From contig VGER01000008.1 in NCBI GenBank assembly GCA_016869235.1, forward strand, positions 1 to 51,176: a stretch of DNA of 51,176 nt. The letters run 5' to 3'. Source of the stretch: Alphaproteobacteria bacterium. GTDB taxonomy: Bacteria; Pseudomonadota; Alphaproteobacteria; UBA2966; CAIVPW01. This document shows positions 23,543-31,088 of the stretch, piece by piece. Both the position numbers and the translations under genes were made by a program. Numbering within the stretch: position 1 is the first letter of the stretch; the number at the start of each line of letters is the position of its first letter. A model generated the notes under the pieces. The model was not told where the DNA came from. It did not search any database and saw only the letters and a list, made by a program, of their open reading frames with translations.

Positions 23543-23940
23543 GGTGCCTCCCTCTTGCCGGCCGGGGTCGCTTGGGCGGGCGAAACGGCCGGTGTGAGCC
23601 GGAGGGGAGGTTCCCGGCTTTGCGTCGCAGCCAAGGCCGCGTCCTGGACGCGGCCATCGCTGCGGAGAGGAATCGCTTCGAGCGCGCCGAGCTGGCGCAC
23701 CGCTACGGGGCGCAGCTCGAGATGACGCGCGGTGAGCTCGGACAGGCGGTCGGGACGGTTTAGGAAGCTCCACTCGGCTTCCAGCACTTGCAGCGTCTGT
23801 CCCTGGCGCTGCAGCGTGCGGCCCAGCTCGGCGACCTTGGCGTTGAGACGCTCGACCTCGTATTTCATGGCATACACGCCGATGGAGAGCAGCGCGCTCA
23901 ACACCACGGCACCGCCGAAGATGACCCCCGCGCGCGTCAT
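23539..23940 (-). CDS. ftsL: Cell division protein FtsL
   Basis: FtsL is a small bitopic protein that joins FtsQ and FtsB and activates FtsWI. The 133 residues have one membrane segment at about residues 5-24 (GVIFGGAVVLSALLSIGVYA), then a leucine-rich coiled coil (EVERLNAKVAELGRTLQRQG) with LEAEWSFLNRPDRLSELTAR, a segment typical of alphaproteobacterial FtsL. The Pro/Ala-rich tail varies. The call rests strongly on its position between rsmH and ftsI, with four-base overlaps at both ends. Confidence 0.93.
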   Translation of the reverse strand: MTRAGVIFGGAVVLSALLSIGVYAMKYEVERLNAKVAELGRTLQRQGQTLQVLEAEWSFLNRPDRLSELTARHLELRPVAVRQLGALEAIPLRSDGRVQDAALAATQSREPPLRLTPAVSPAQATPAGKREAP

Positions 23941-24902
23941 GCGGCCCTCGCCCAGGCGGGCGCGTCGGTGCGCACGGCGGCGCGCAGGCGAGCCGAGCGA
24001 GCGCGCGGATTGGCGGCGACTTCTGCGGGCGTCGGCTTCTGCGCGCCGCGCTGCGGCAGGCGGAACGTCGGGTTGCGCCGCGACGTTGGCAGCGGCACGT
24101 GACGCGATGGATTGGGCACGTTGCCCGACCGCTCGGTGAGGAACTGCTTCACCATGCGGTCCTCGAGCGAATGGAAGGCGACGACGGCGAGGCGGCCCTC
24201 GGGCGCGAGCAACTCCTCGGCGGCCTCCAGCCCGCGCTCGAGCTCACCAAGCTCGTCGTTGACCAGCATGCGCAACGCCTGGAACGTGCGCGTCGCCGGA
24301 TGGATGGGGGCGCCTTCGCGGCGGCGCTCCGCCGGCGCGGCGTGTGCGACGATCTCCGCAAGATCGCGCGTACGCTCGATGCGCCGGCGGCCCCGCATCT
24401 CGACGACGGCACGCGCAATACGCCGCGCGTGACGCTCTTCGCCCAGCTGGAAGAGCGTGTCGGCGAGATCAACCTCCGACAGGGTGTTGACGAGCTCGGC
24501 CGCGCTGGGACCATCGGTGCCCATGCGCATGTCGAGCGGACCGTCCTTCTGGAACGAGAAGCCGCGCTCGGCGTGGTCGAGCTGCTGCGACGAGACGCCG
24601 AGGTCCATGACGACGCCGGCGACGTGGCCGACGCCTTCGTTGTGCAGCACCGTGACCGCGTCGCCGAAGCGCGCCAGCACGGCGCGCAGGCGGCCGGGGA
24701 ACTGCGGGGCGAGCTTGTGCGCACGGGCGATGGCGTCAGGGTCGCGATCGATGGCGAAGACACGCACCGCCGCCGACTCGAGCAGCGCACGCGTATAGCC
24801 GCCGTCGCCGTAGGTCATGTCGACATGCACGCTGCCGTCCTGAGGGCTGAGTGCGGCGATCGCCTCGCGCAGCAGGACGGGGATGTGACCCGGACTATTC
24901 AC
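23937..24902 (-). CDS. rsmH: 16S rRNA (cytosine-1402-N4)-methyltransferase RsmH
   Basis: RsmH (MraW) methylates N4 of C1402 in 16S rRNA using S-adenosylmethionine. The 321 residues begin MNSPGHIPVLLREAIAALSP, the family start. The SAM site shows VHVDMTYGDGGYTRALLE; VVMDLGVSSQQLDHAERGFS, ARRIARAVVEMRGRRRIERT and ALRMLVNDELGELERGLEAA are family motifs; the C-terminus includes FHSLEDRMVKQF. Its start overlaps the mraZ stop by eight bases. Confidence 0.97.
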   Translation of the reverse strand: MNSPGHIPVLLREAIAALSPQDGSVHVDMTYGDGGYTRALLESAAVRVFAIDRDPDAIARAHKLAPQFPGRLRAVLARFGDAVTVLHNEGVGHVAGVVMDLGVSSQQLDHAERGFSFQKDGPLDMRMGTDGPSAAELVNTLSEVDLADTLFQLGEERHARRIARAVVEMRGRRRIERTRDLAEIVAHAAPAERRREGAPIHPATRTFQALRMLVNDELGELERGLEAAEELLAPEGRLAVVAFHSLEDRMVKQFLTERSGNVPNPSRHVPLPTSRRNPTFRLPQRGAQKPTPAEVAANPRARSARLRAAVRTDAPAWARAA

Positions 24903-25368
24903 TCGCGCCCCCGTTGCTGCCGGGCAGCTTCAGGTCCTGGCGGCCCTGGGCGGCGCGCTGGCGCGCCTTCTCCTGCAGCGCCTCGAAGGTCTTAGGCTCC
25001 CAGATCTGGAAGCTCTTGCCGCGGCCGACGAAGGCGGCCGCGTCGTCGATCTTGGCGTGCGCGAGCAGCTTGTCGGGGATGACGATGCGGCCTTCGGGGT
25101 CGCACGGCAGCTGCACCGAGTCGGCGAGGATCGACATCGCAAAGTCGTCGCGCTGGTCGCTGAACGGGTTGTACTGCTCGATGCCGTTGGTGAGAGTCTC
25201 CATCCGCGCCAGGCCCCAGCCTTCGACGGCGGGGTGATGGATGGAGCGGAACAGGACGACGCCGTTGAAGCCCTGCTCGTTCAGGGCGGCGCGGAACGAC
25301 GCGGGGACGGATACCCGCCCTTTCTTGTCGACCTTATTAATGGTCGTCGAGAGAAACAGTGCCGCCAT
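24895..25368 (-). CDS. mraZ: Transcriptional regulator MraZ
   Basis: MraZ is an AbrB-like DNA-binding protein that represses its own dcw promoter. The 157 residues hold two swapped-hairpin domains, each with the D-x3-GR-hydrophobic pattern: VDKKGRVSVPASFRAAL near residue 13 and CDPEGRIVIPDKLLAHA near residue 90. The ATG at 25368 (MAALFLSTTINK) is the standard start. It is the first gene of the dcw transcript, and an array of TGGGN boxes lies 78-132 bases upstream. Confidence 0.97.
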   Translation of the reverse strand: MAALFLSTTINKVDKKGRVSVPASFRAALNEQGFNGVVLFRSIHHPAVEGWGLARMETLTNGIEQYNPFSDQRDDFAMSILADSVQLPCDPEGRIVIPDKLLAHAKIDDAAAFVGRGKSFQIWEPKTFEALQEKARQRAAQGRQDLKLPGSNGGASE

Positions 25369-25445
25369 CCGCGCCCATCCCTCGGACTGACTGGCGGCCG
25401 CGCCGGCCGCCCCCGTCCGCGCGCCCCGGAGAGCCTGGCCGCCGC

Positions 25446-25500
25446 TGGGGCTGGCTGGGCTCCTATGGGACTATTTGGGTTATCATGGGATGGCATGGGC
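25446..25500. promoter_or_regulatory. MraZ operator: six TGGGN boxes at 10-base steps
   Basis: TGGGN occurs on the plus strand at 25446, 25456, 25466, 25476, 25486 and 25496, so six boxes are separated by exactly five bases each. Direct repeats of TGGGN with five-base spacers are the published binding pattern of E. coli MraZ, and mraZ is the next gene. Other TGGG occurrences in the window are scattered. Six boxes on one helix face would suit an oligomeric ring such as MraZ. Confidence 0.85.
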
Positions 25501-25506
25501 GGTCAA
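25479..25506 (-). promoter_or_regulatory. Candidate mraZ promoter inside the operator
   Basis: On the minus strand TTGACC (25506-25501) and GATAAC (25484-25479) are separated by 16 bases, resembling -35 and -10 boxes of the housekeeping sigma factor. Two to three MraZ boxes fall within it, which would allow direct repression. The spacer is one base short of ideal, and the start site is inferred only. Confidence 0.45.
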
Positions 25507-25620
25507 TCGAAGCTCGACCGGAGGCGGTTCGAATTCGAGAATTCGTCTAGTCCTTGTGAAGTCCAAACAATCCGGGACTTCCGATGCGCCCAGCGAGTAG
25601 TTTGTTCCTCCTATGTTCTA

Positions 25621-25645
25621 CATGCGGCGCCGGCGCCGCCGCATG
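25621..25645 (-). terminator. Hairpin after rnpB
   Basis: CATGCGGCG at the left pairs exactly with CGCCGCATG at the right, with a short GC-rich middle. It lies 15 bases beyond the RNase P RNA 3' end on the minus strand. No clear T-run follows, so it may be a processing or protective hairpin, not a true terminator. Confidence 0.45.
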
Positions 25646-25659
25646 GGAAAGCATGGGAT

Positions 25660-26048
25660 GCGCCAGAGGGCCGATAAGCCGGGTTCTGTACCCGCGAGCC
25701 TAAGCCCGCGGGCGATGGCCATTCCTCTGGGACGTCCATTGCTGGACGCCTCGCGCGACCAACCCGAGCGCCTGGCCCGGAAACGGGCCTGTCCGACTCA
25801 CGCCGGACGCGGCGCTCCTATTCGGTCTTGCTCCCGGTGGGGTTTGCCGTGCCGCTCCGGTTGCCCGTCGCGCGGTGCGCTCTTACCGCCCCGTTTCACC
25901 CTTACCCAGCCGAGGCTGGGCGGTCTGTTTTCTGTGGCACTGTCCCTGGGGTCGCCCCCGCCGGGCGTTACCCGGCACCGTGTCTCCGTGGAGCCCGGAC
26001 TTTCCTCCCCAACCTCGCGGTCGGAGCGGCCACCTGGCCCTCTGGCGC
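25660..26048 (-). ncRNA. rnpB: RNase P RNA, bacterial type A
   Basis: This is the catalytic RNA that matures tRNA 5' ends. The P1 helix is seen directly: GCGCCAGAGGGCC at the 5' end (26048 downward) pairs with GGCCCTCTGGCGC at the 3' end (to 25660). Conserved segments on the minus strand include GAGGAAAGTCCGGGCTCCAC near the 5' end, ACAGTGCCACAGAAAA, GGTAAGGGTGAAACGG, and ACAGAACCCGGCTTATCGGC near the 3' end. The length of about 389 bases fits alphaproteobacterial RNase P RNA. Exact ends are estimated from P1. Confidence 0.95.
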
Positions 26049-26085
26049 AGCGAGTAGCTAGGGCGAGACCGACCTCAGGTCAACC

Positions 26086-26832
26086 TCATGCGCCGGCGGT
26101 GACGGCACTGCGCTCGAACCCGCGCTCCTTGGCGATCTTGTCGTAGGCCGCGTTGATGGCGGCCACCTTCTGGGTGGCGACCTCGATGAACTCCTGCGGC
26201 ACGCCGCGCGCGGTGAGCGCGTCGGGATGGTTCTCGCGCACCAGCGCGCGCCAGCGCTTCTTCACCTGATCGGCGGGCGCGTCGCGCGCCACTCCCAGCA
26301 CGCGGTAGGGGTCGGCGACGTCGGGCCCGACGTGGCTCTCGCGGATGGTGGCGAACTCGGCGTCCGAGAAGCCGAACAGCGTCGCGACCCGGCGCAGGTA
26401 GTCGTCCTCGCCTTCGACGAAGCGGCCGTCGGCGCGGGCGATGTGGAACAATCCGTCGAGCAGGTTCTCGAGCACCTTGGGCTGGCCGCGGAACATGGCG
26501 CCGATCTGGCTCGCGTAGGATTCGAAGCCGGCGACGTCGCGGCGCGCCAAGTTGAAGACGCGGGCGACGTTCTTGACCTCGGATTCGGGAACGCGGAACA
26601 CCTCGCGGAAAGCGCGCACCTCCTCGGCGGTCACCTGGCCGTCGACCTTGGCCATCTTGGCGCCGAGCGCGATCACGCCGATGGTGAAGGCGATCGAGTT
26701 GACGTCGCCCTGGCCGATCTCGTCGCGCGCCTTGTCGACGGCGTGGCCGGCGATGCCGCCGAGCAGCGCGCCCAACGGCCCGCCGACGGCGAAGCCGGCG
26801 GCTCCGCCGACGATCTTTCCCCAAATGCTCAT
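26086..26832 (-). CDS. TerB/DnaJ-domain protein, DjlA-like
   Basis: The ATG at 26832 (MSIWGKIVGGAAGFAVGG) gives 248 residues. Domains in order: a glycine-zipper-like hydrophobic N-terminus (residues about 4-30); a TerB-type helical domain (FTIGVIALGAKMAKVDGQVT and LFHIARADGRFVEGEDDYLR); and a C-terminal J domain (DPYRVLGVARDAPADQVKKR, then ENHPDALTARGVPQEF with the HPD tripeptide that stimulates DnaK ATPase). This is the DjlA layout, so it is probably a membrane-linked DnaK co-chaperone. The J domain carries a longer loop after HPD, as DjlA does. It lies upstream of rnpB on the same strand, and is divergent from the next gene. Confidence 0.85.
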   Translation of the reverse strand: MSIWGKIVGGAAGFAVGGPLGALLGGIAGHAVDKARDEIGQGDVNSIAFTIGVIALGAKMAKVDGQVTAEEVRAFREVFRVPESEVKNVARVFNLARRDVAGFESYASQIGAMFRGQPKVLENLLDGLFHIARADGRFVEGEDDYLRRVATLFGFSDAEFATIRESHVGPDVADPYRVLGVARDAPADQVKKRWRALVRENHPDALTARGVPQEFIEVATQKVAAINAAYDKIAKERGFERSAVTAGA

Positions 26833-26900
26833 GCGTGGCCTGCGCCGTCCGTGCCTGACCTGGGCCTCAGCAATATAGTACGCGCCGGACGAGTCCCAAG

Positions 26901-27479
26901 ATGACCCTGCCCAACCTACTGAGCGGCCTGCGAATCGCGCTCGTGCCCGTCCTGCTTGCCCTCGCCTGGATGGGCCAGTCCAGCGCCTTTGTTGTGACAT
27001 TCGCGGTGGCCGCCGCGACCGACGCTCTCGATGGATACCTGGCGAGACGGCTGCGACAGGTGACGGAGCTCGGCGCGCGACTCGATTCGATCGGTGACAT
27101 CGCTCTCTACTTCAGCCTGCCGCTCGCCGCCTGGTGGCTGTGGCCCGACCTGGTGCGCGCCGAGGCTGTCTGGGTCGTGGCGGCTGCGGGCAGCGTCGGC
27201 TTCGCCATCGTCGTCGGCTTCGTGCGCTTCGGACGCCTGCCGAGCCATCACACCTGGGCGGCGAAGACCGTCACCGCCCTGCTGCCGTTCGCCTGCGTCG
27301 CGCTCCTGCTCGGGTATCCCACCGCATTCCATCTCGCCATGGCGGCGATGGTGGCGGTGGCGATCGAGGAGCTGGCCATCACGCTCATCCTGCCGCGCTG
27401 GACGACGCCGGTGCCGACGCTGCTGCGCGCGCTGGCGCTGCGCAAGGAGGCACAGCGCGTCGCGCCGGAGGCGCGCTAG
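26901..27479 (+). CDS. CDP-alcohol phosphatidyltransferase family protein
   Basis: This membrane enzyme should transfer a phosphatidyl group from CDP-diacylglycerol to an alcohol. The 192 residues show the complete family motif DG-x2-AR-x8-G-x3-D-x3-D: Asp44-Gly45, Ala48-Arg49, Gly58, Asp62, Asp66, so both metal sites are intact. Several membrane helices surround it. Length and the MTLPNLLSGLRIALVP start resemble PgsA (phosphatidylglycerophosphate synthase), but cardiolipin-synthase-type members look similar, so the acceptor is not settled. It is divergent from the DnaJ gene, and its last four bases overlap the 3' end of the next gene on the opposite strand. Confidence 0.88.
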   Translation: MTLPNLLSGLRIALVPVLLALAWMGQSSAFVVTFAVAAATDALDGYLARRLRQVTELGARLDSIGDIALYFSLPLAAWWLWPDLVRAEAVWVVAAAGSVGFAIVVGFVRFGRLPSHHTWAAKTVTALLPFACVALLLGYPTAFHLAMAAMVAVAIEELAITLILPRWTTPVPTLLRALALRKEAQRVAPEAR

Positions 27480-28003
27480 CGCTTGTAGAGCGACAGGTGC
27501 TCGTCGAGGTAATCCATCATGCGGATCACCCGCCGCGAGTTGGAGCCGAAGTCGCCGGCCTTGTAGACCGAGCGGCTGAAGATGGCGACCGAGCCGCGCG
27601 TCTCGCCGTTGGCGAAGATCTGCACCGTCACCAGGTCGGGCAGCTGGAAGAAGCCCGAGCGCTCGACGTAGGTGTACTGGTGGATGGCGGTATCGGCGAG
27701 CAGGAGCTGCATCTTGGGGAAGTGCTCCTGCAGCAGGCGGTCCCACGTGCGCTTGATGCTGTCGACACTGTTGTCATAGACGGGAGTGCGGTCGTCGAGC
27801 GCGGCGCACATGTCGTAGCCCGGACACACCAGCCACTGGGCCGGGCCGCGAATCGACGACGCCTTGCTGAAGTCGATCTTCTCCACCGCGCCGATTTCGA
27901 ATAAGGCGCTGAACGGCTTGGCGCCGAGCGGCGTCACGCCCATCACGACGATCACCACCAACGCAGCGATCCCGATCCCGAACACGAGGGGCATTACCCG
28001 CAT
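27476..28003 (-). CDS. DUF1499 family protein
   Basis: The 175 residues start with a membrane or signal segment (LVFGIGIAALVVIVVMGVTP, about residues 6-25) and then a soluble domain. QYTYVERSGFFQLPDLVTVQ and the terminal SRSVYKAGDFGSNSRRVIRM match the DUF1499 pattern of a Glu-containing strand followed by S-R-S-x-x-x-G-D-x-G-x-N-x-x-R. The biochemical role is unknown. Its stop overlaps the convergent CDP-alcohol gene, and it lies 30 bases downstream of the pterin dehydratase. Confidence 0.8.
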   Translation of the reverse strand: MRVMPLVFGIGIAALVVIVVMGVTPLGAKPFSALFEIGAVEKIDFSKASSIRGPAQWLVCPGYDMCAALDDRTPVYDNSVDSIKRTWDRLLQEHFPKMQLLLADTAIHQYTYVERSGFFQLPDLVTVQIFANGETRGSVAIFSRSVYKAGDFGSNSRRVIRMMDYLDEHLSLYKR

Positions 28004-28033
28004 CGACGAATCCTCAGAGAGAGCGTGTGGTCC

Positions 28034-28363
28034 TCAGGCAGCCAGCTTGTTGATCTTGGCCGCCATGATGAAGTCGTTCTGATGCAGGCCGTGGATCTTG
28101 TGCGTGTAGAGCACGACCTTGGCGTAGCCCCAGCCGAAGCTGATGTCGGGATGGTGGCCTTCCGCCTCGGCGAGGTCGCCGACCTTGCCGACGAATGCCA
28201 TCGCCTTCTTGAAGTCGGGGAACTTGAAGGTGCGCTCGATCCACACGTCGTCCTTCGACATCTCCCAGCCCGGCGTCTCCTTGAGCATCGGCTCGGCTTC
28301 CCAGCGCGACAGCGGCGGGATGCCGCCGCGGCAAGGGACGCAGGACTGCTGATCGAGTGCCAT
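28034..28363 (-). CDS. phhB: 4a-hydroxytetrahydrobiopterin dehydratase
   Basis: This pterin-4a-carbinolamine dehydratase removes water from the pterin product of aromatic amino acid hydroxylases. The 109 residues match the family in full: PCRGGIPPLSR at the start, GWEMSKDDVWIERTFKFPDF in the middle, and the catalytic EGHHPDI (Glu68-His70-His71-Pro72), followed by VVLYTHKIHGLHQNDFIMAA. No phenylalanine hydroxylase gene is in the window, so the partner is elsewhere, or the protein serves another pterin pathway. Confidence 0.93.
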   Translation of the reverse strand: MALDQQSCVPCRGGIPPLSRWEAEPMLKETPGWEMSKDDVWIERTFKFPDFKKAMAFVGKVGDLAEAEGHHPDISFGWGYAKVVLYTHKIHGLHQNDFIMAAKINKLAA

Positions 28364-28455
28364 GGCGACACTCTAGTCCGTGCGGCGAAGCGCGCAACTC
28401 CATCGGATATAGCCTGGTCTATGCCGCAAGGGGTGCAGGGTCTAGCCTGCGCCCC

Positions 28456-29148
28456 ATGCCCACCGCCCTCATCACCGGCTCGAACCGCGGCATCGGCCTC
28501 GCCTTCGTGCGCGCCTATGCCGGCGACGGCTGGCGCGTGCTCGCCACCTGCCGCACGCCCGCCGCGGCCAAGGAGCTGAACAAGCTCGCCACGGACAGCG
28601 CGGGCCGCGTGACGGTGCACGCGCTCGACGTCGCCGATTTCGAAGCCATCGACGTGCTGGCCAAGGCGACCAAAGGCGAAGCCATCGACGTGCTGGTGAA
28701 CAATGCCGGCGTCTACGACCCCTCCCCTTCGTTCGGGCGCACCGATTATGACGCCTGGTAGCATGTGTTCCGCGTCAACACCATGGCAGCGTTGCGCATG
28801 GCGGAAGCATTCGTCGCGCACGTGGCGCGCAGCGGCAAGAAACTGATGGCCAGCATCTCGAGCGGCATGGGCTCGATCGCCGACAACGGATCGGGCGGCT
28901 ACTACGCCTACCGCACGTCGAAGTCGGCGCTGCAGATGGTGATGAAGTCGCTGTCCATCGACCTCGCGCCGCGCGGCATCATCGCCGTGGTGATGAACCC
29001 GGGTTGGGTGAAGACCGACATGGGCGGCGCCGGCGGCAACCTGTCGACGGACGAAAGCGTGCGCCGCATGCGCGGCATCTTCGACCGCCTGACGCTGGAG
29101 GACTCGGGCAAGTTCTGGCATCACTCGGGCAAGGAGTTCCCATGGTGA
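28456..29148 (+). pseudogene. Short-chain dehydrogenase interrupted by one TAG
   Basis: The frame is an otherwise complete SDR of 230 codons: TGSNRGIG (7-14) for NAD(P) binding, NNAG (82-85), and the catalytic YRTSK (Tyr152 to Lys156). Codon 102 is TAG (28759-28761), between DYDAW and HVFRVN, where relatives usually have Glu or Gln; a single base change from GAG or CAG accounts for it. Nothing else in the frame is damaged. The start is the ATG at 28456, and the stop TGA overlaps the kelch gene start by seven bases. Options are a recent nonsense mutation, a sequencing error or read-through. Confidence 0.88.
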
Positions 29149-30236
29149 GGTTCTTGAACCCCGCGTCCGCCGTCACGCGGAACCGCGTGCTCCGCACGCG
29201 TGGCGTGCTCACGCACGACGCTTGCAACACCGTCGCCCCGAAGAGGCGCTCCGCGCCCCTGGCGCGCTTTTGGCGCGACGCGCGGGGCCCCGGAAATCTC
29301 GCCCGGGCAATCACGCTCACGATGTTCTGGTCCGGCGCTGCGCTTGCCCAGGCAACTCTCAACGGCGCTTGGGAAACCAAGGCCGTCATGCCGACGGCGC
29401 GCTCGGAGATCGCCGCGGCAACGCTGGATGCGCGCGTCTACGTGGTGGGCGGACTGGTCCAGAGCGGCGGCATCGCCACGTTCGAGATGTATGACGCCGC
29501 CGCCAACCGCTGGCAGGCGCTGGCGCCCATCCCCGAGGCGCGCCATCACACGGCGGCGGCGGGACACGACGGACGCGTGTACGTGAGCGGCGGCTACCGC
29601 GCGTCGTTCAACGAGCCGCTGCGCACGCTGTGGGTGTACGACCCGGCCACCAACGCGTGGACGCGGCGCGCCGACATGCCGGGCGAGCGTGCCGCTCACG
29701 TGATGGTGGCGGTGGCCGGCAGGCTGTACGTGGTGGGCGGCGTCGGCGACTTCCCGCAGCGCATGTGGGCGTACGACCCGGCCGCCGACCGCTGGACGAC
29801 CAACGTCGCGGCGCTGCCGACGGTGCGCGAGCACACTTCTGCCGCTGCGCTGGACGGCAAGCTGTACGTGATGGGCGGGCGCTGGGGCGGGCGCAACCTG
29901 CGCGCCGCGGAAGTGTATGACCCCGCCACCGACCGGTGGACGCGCCTGCCCGACCTGCCCACGGCGCGTGGCGGACTGACCGCGGCGGCGGTGAATGGAC
30001 GCATCCACGTGGCGGGCGGCGAGGAGCTGGGCGGCGACCGCACATTCAACCAGAACGAGGCGTTCGACCCCGCAGCTAACGCGTGGGTGACGGCCCCGGC
30101 GATGCCGACCGCGCGCCACGGCCTCACCAGCGCCGGCATGGATGGCGTCTTCTATGTGATCGGCGGCGCCACGCGCGCCGGCGGCGGCACGTACACCAGC
30201 CTCTCCAACCTCGTCGAGGCGTTCCGCGCGCGGTAG
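29142..30236 (+). CDS. Secreted kelch-repeat beta-propeller protein
   Basis: From ATG 29142 the protein is 364 residues; ATG 29322 (MFWSGAALAQA) would give 304. A signal-peptide-like segment, LARAITLTMFWSGAALAQA, ends near the second start, so export to the periplasm is likely. Six kelch blades follow, each with the Trp-x-Met-Pro-x-x-Arg then VYVVGG pattern (YVVGG, YVSGG, YVVGG, YVMGG, HVAGG, YVIGG). Six blades can close a propeller. Bacterial kelch proteins include sialic acid mutarotases (NanM) and uncharacterised binding proteins; no substrate can be named. The 60 residues before the signal region look unlike coding sequence, which favours the later start. Confidence 0.8.
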   Translation: MVRFLNPASAVTRNRVLRTRGVLTHDACNTVAPKRRSAPLARFWRDARGPGNLARAITLTMFWSGAALAQATLNGAWETKAVMPTARSEIAAATLDARVYVVGGLVQSGGIATFEMYDAAANRWQALAPIPEARHHTAAAGHDGRVYVSGGYRASFNEPLRTLWVYDPATNAWTRRADMPGERAAHVMVAVAGRLYVVGGVGDFPQRMWAYDPAADRWTTNVAALPTVREHTSAAALDGKLYVMGGRWGGRNLRAAEVYDPATDRWTRLPDLPTARGGLTAAAVNGRIHVAGGEELGGDRTFNQNEAFDPAANAWVTAPAMPTARHGLTSAGMDGVFYVIGGATRAGGGTYTSLSNLVEAFRAR

Positions 30237-30881
30237 GCGCATGCCGCCGCAACGATCGGCGACGAGCACCGTCGACCGTTTCCTCCGGGCAGAATACGGG
30301 CGCACCGAGCGGCAGGCGCCGCCGCGGTCGCCGCCGCATCCGCACCGCATCGCCCACGGCATTGCCACCGCATCCGCACCGCATTCCACCGCATTTATTC
30401 GTCGGCGATTCGCGCGAAGACCGGCGGATTACGCCGGTTTCGGGTGCCGGGCAGCTGCCGATTCGGTACGAATCGTGGTTAGCGGCGGATTGGGTTGGCG
30501 GGACAGGTCATTGCGCGGAGCCCTTGAGCCCGCGCAGTATACATAGTGTATCGGATAGGTCAATTCAATTCGTATTTACCGGGACGGCCGCATTCGCCGC
30601 CGGGCGGGGCCGCCCGCGGGCAAGAGCTTTGCCAGTGGTCTGTGCGCTCGGGAAGCTCGCCATCGACGGCGAGGCATTCGTGGTGGACGGCGCCGAACGA
30701 TGGATCGCCGGCCTGCCGCACGACTACTTTCTGGGGCGCGACATGACGGGGGCGGCGAGACGGCCGCTTGCGTAGCGGCGATCGCGGTGACTGGCCGGGG
30801 TTGGGCCCCTAACGCCGGTCAAGGATTCCAGCCCGGGATGCGGACCGCTTCACCCCCTTGGCGAAGACCAGAGGAGTCTTT
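30237..30881. other. Gene-poor stretch with short repeats
   Basis: No recognisable gene is found in these 645 bases. CCGCATCCGCACCGCAT occurs at 30334-30350 and again at 30368-30384 amid other CCGCAT units. An AT-richer patch at 30536-30583 contains GTATACATAGTGTAT and could hold a promoter. A plus-strand frame ending at 30775 has a protein-like tail (VVDGAERWIAGLPHDYFLGR) with no family assignment; it may be a decayed gene end. An imperfect hairpin at 30788-30822 follows. Confidence 0.4.
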
Positions 30882-31079
30882 CTATGCGCGGGGCCGGTTG
30901 AGGTACGGCAGGGCGAACAGGTACAGGCCGGTGAACAAGAACAGGAACAGCGGCACCAGGGTCGCGGCGCCGACCCACAGCGCGATCGGCTCGCGCCCCA
31001 GGACGGCGAAGTTGGCGAGAACGGCGAGCGTGAAGGTCACGGCGAGCCAGCGGTGGATTTGGCGAATCCATTTGCTCAT
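30882..31079 (-). CDS. Small two-helix membrane protein
   Basis: The 65 residues start MSKWIRQIHRWLAVTFTLAV and contain two hydrophobic helices (about residues 12-30 and 36-56), with charged ends and a short NRPRA tail. The Arg/His-rich start followed by a membrane helix recalls short conserved hypothetical membrane proteins found next to DUF1801 genes. No function is known. It follows the DUF1801 gene after nine bases and is probably in the same operon. Confidence 0.7.
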   Translation of the reverse strand: MSKWIRQIHRWLAVTFTLAVLANFAVLGREPIALWVGAATLVPLFLFLFTGLYLFALPYLNRPRA

Positions 31080-31088
31080 GGGAACCTC

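Noticed and set aside
30334..30384. A functional direct-repeat array (iteron or CRISPR)
   Set aside because: There are only two full copies within simple CCGCAT-rich sequence, with no initiator or cas gene near.
30788..30822. A second copy of the 34-base palindrome
   Set aside because: Only an 11-base core is shared and the hairpin is imperfect, which can occur by chance in GC-rich DNA.
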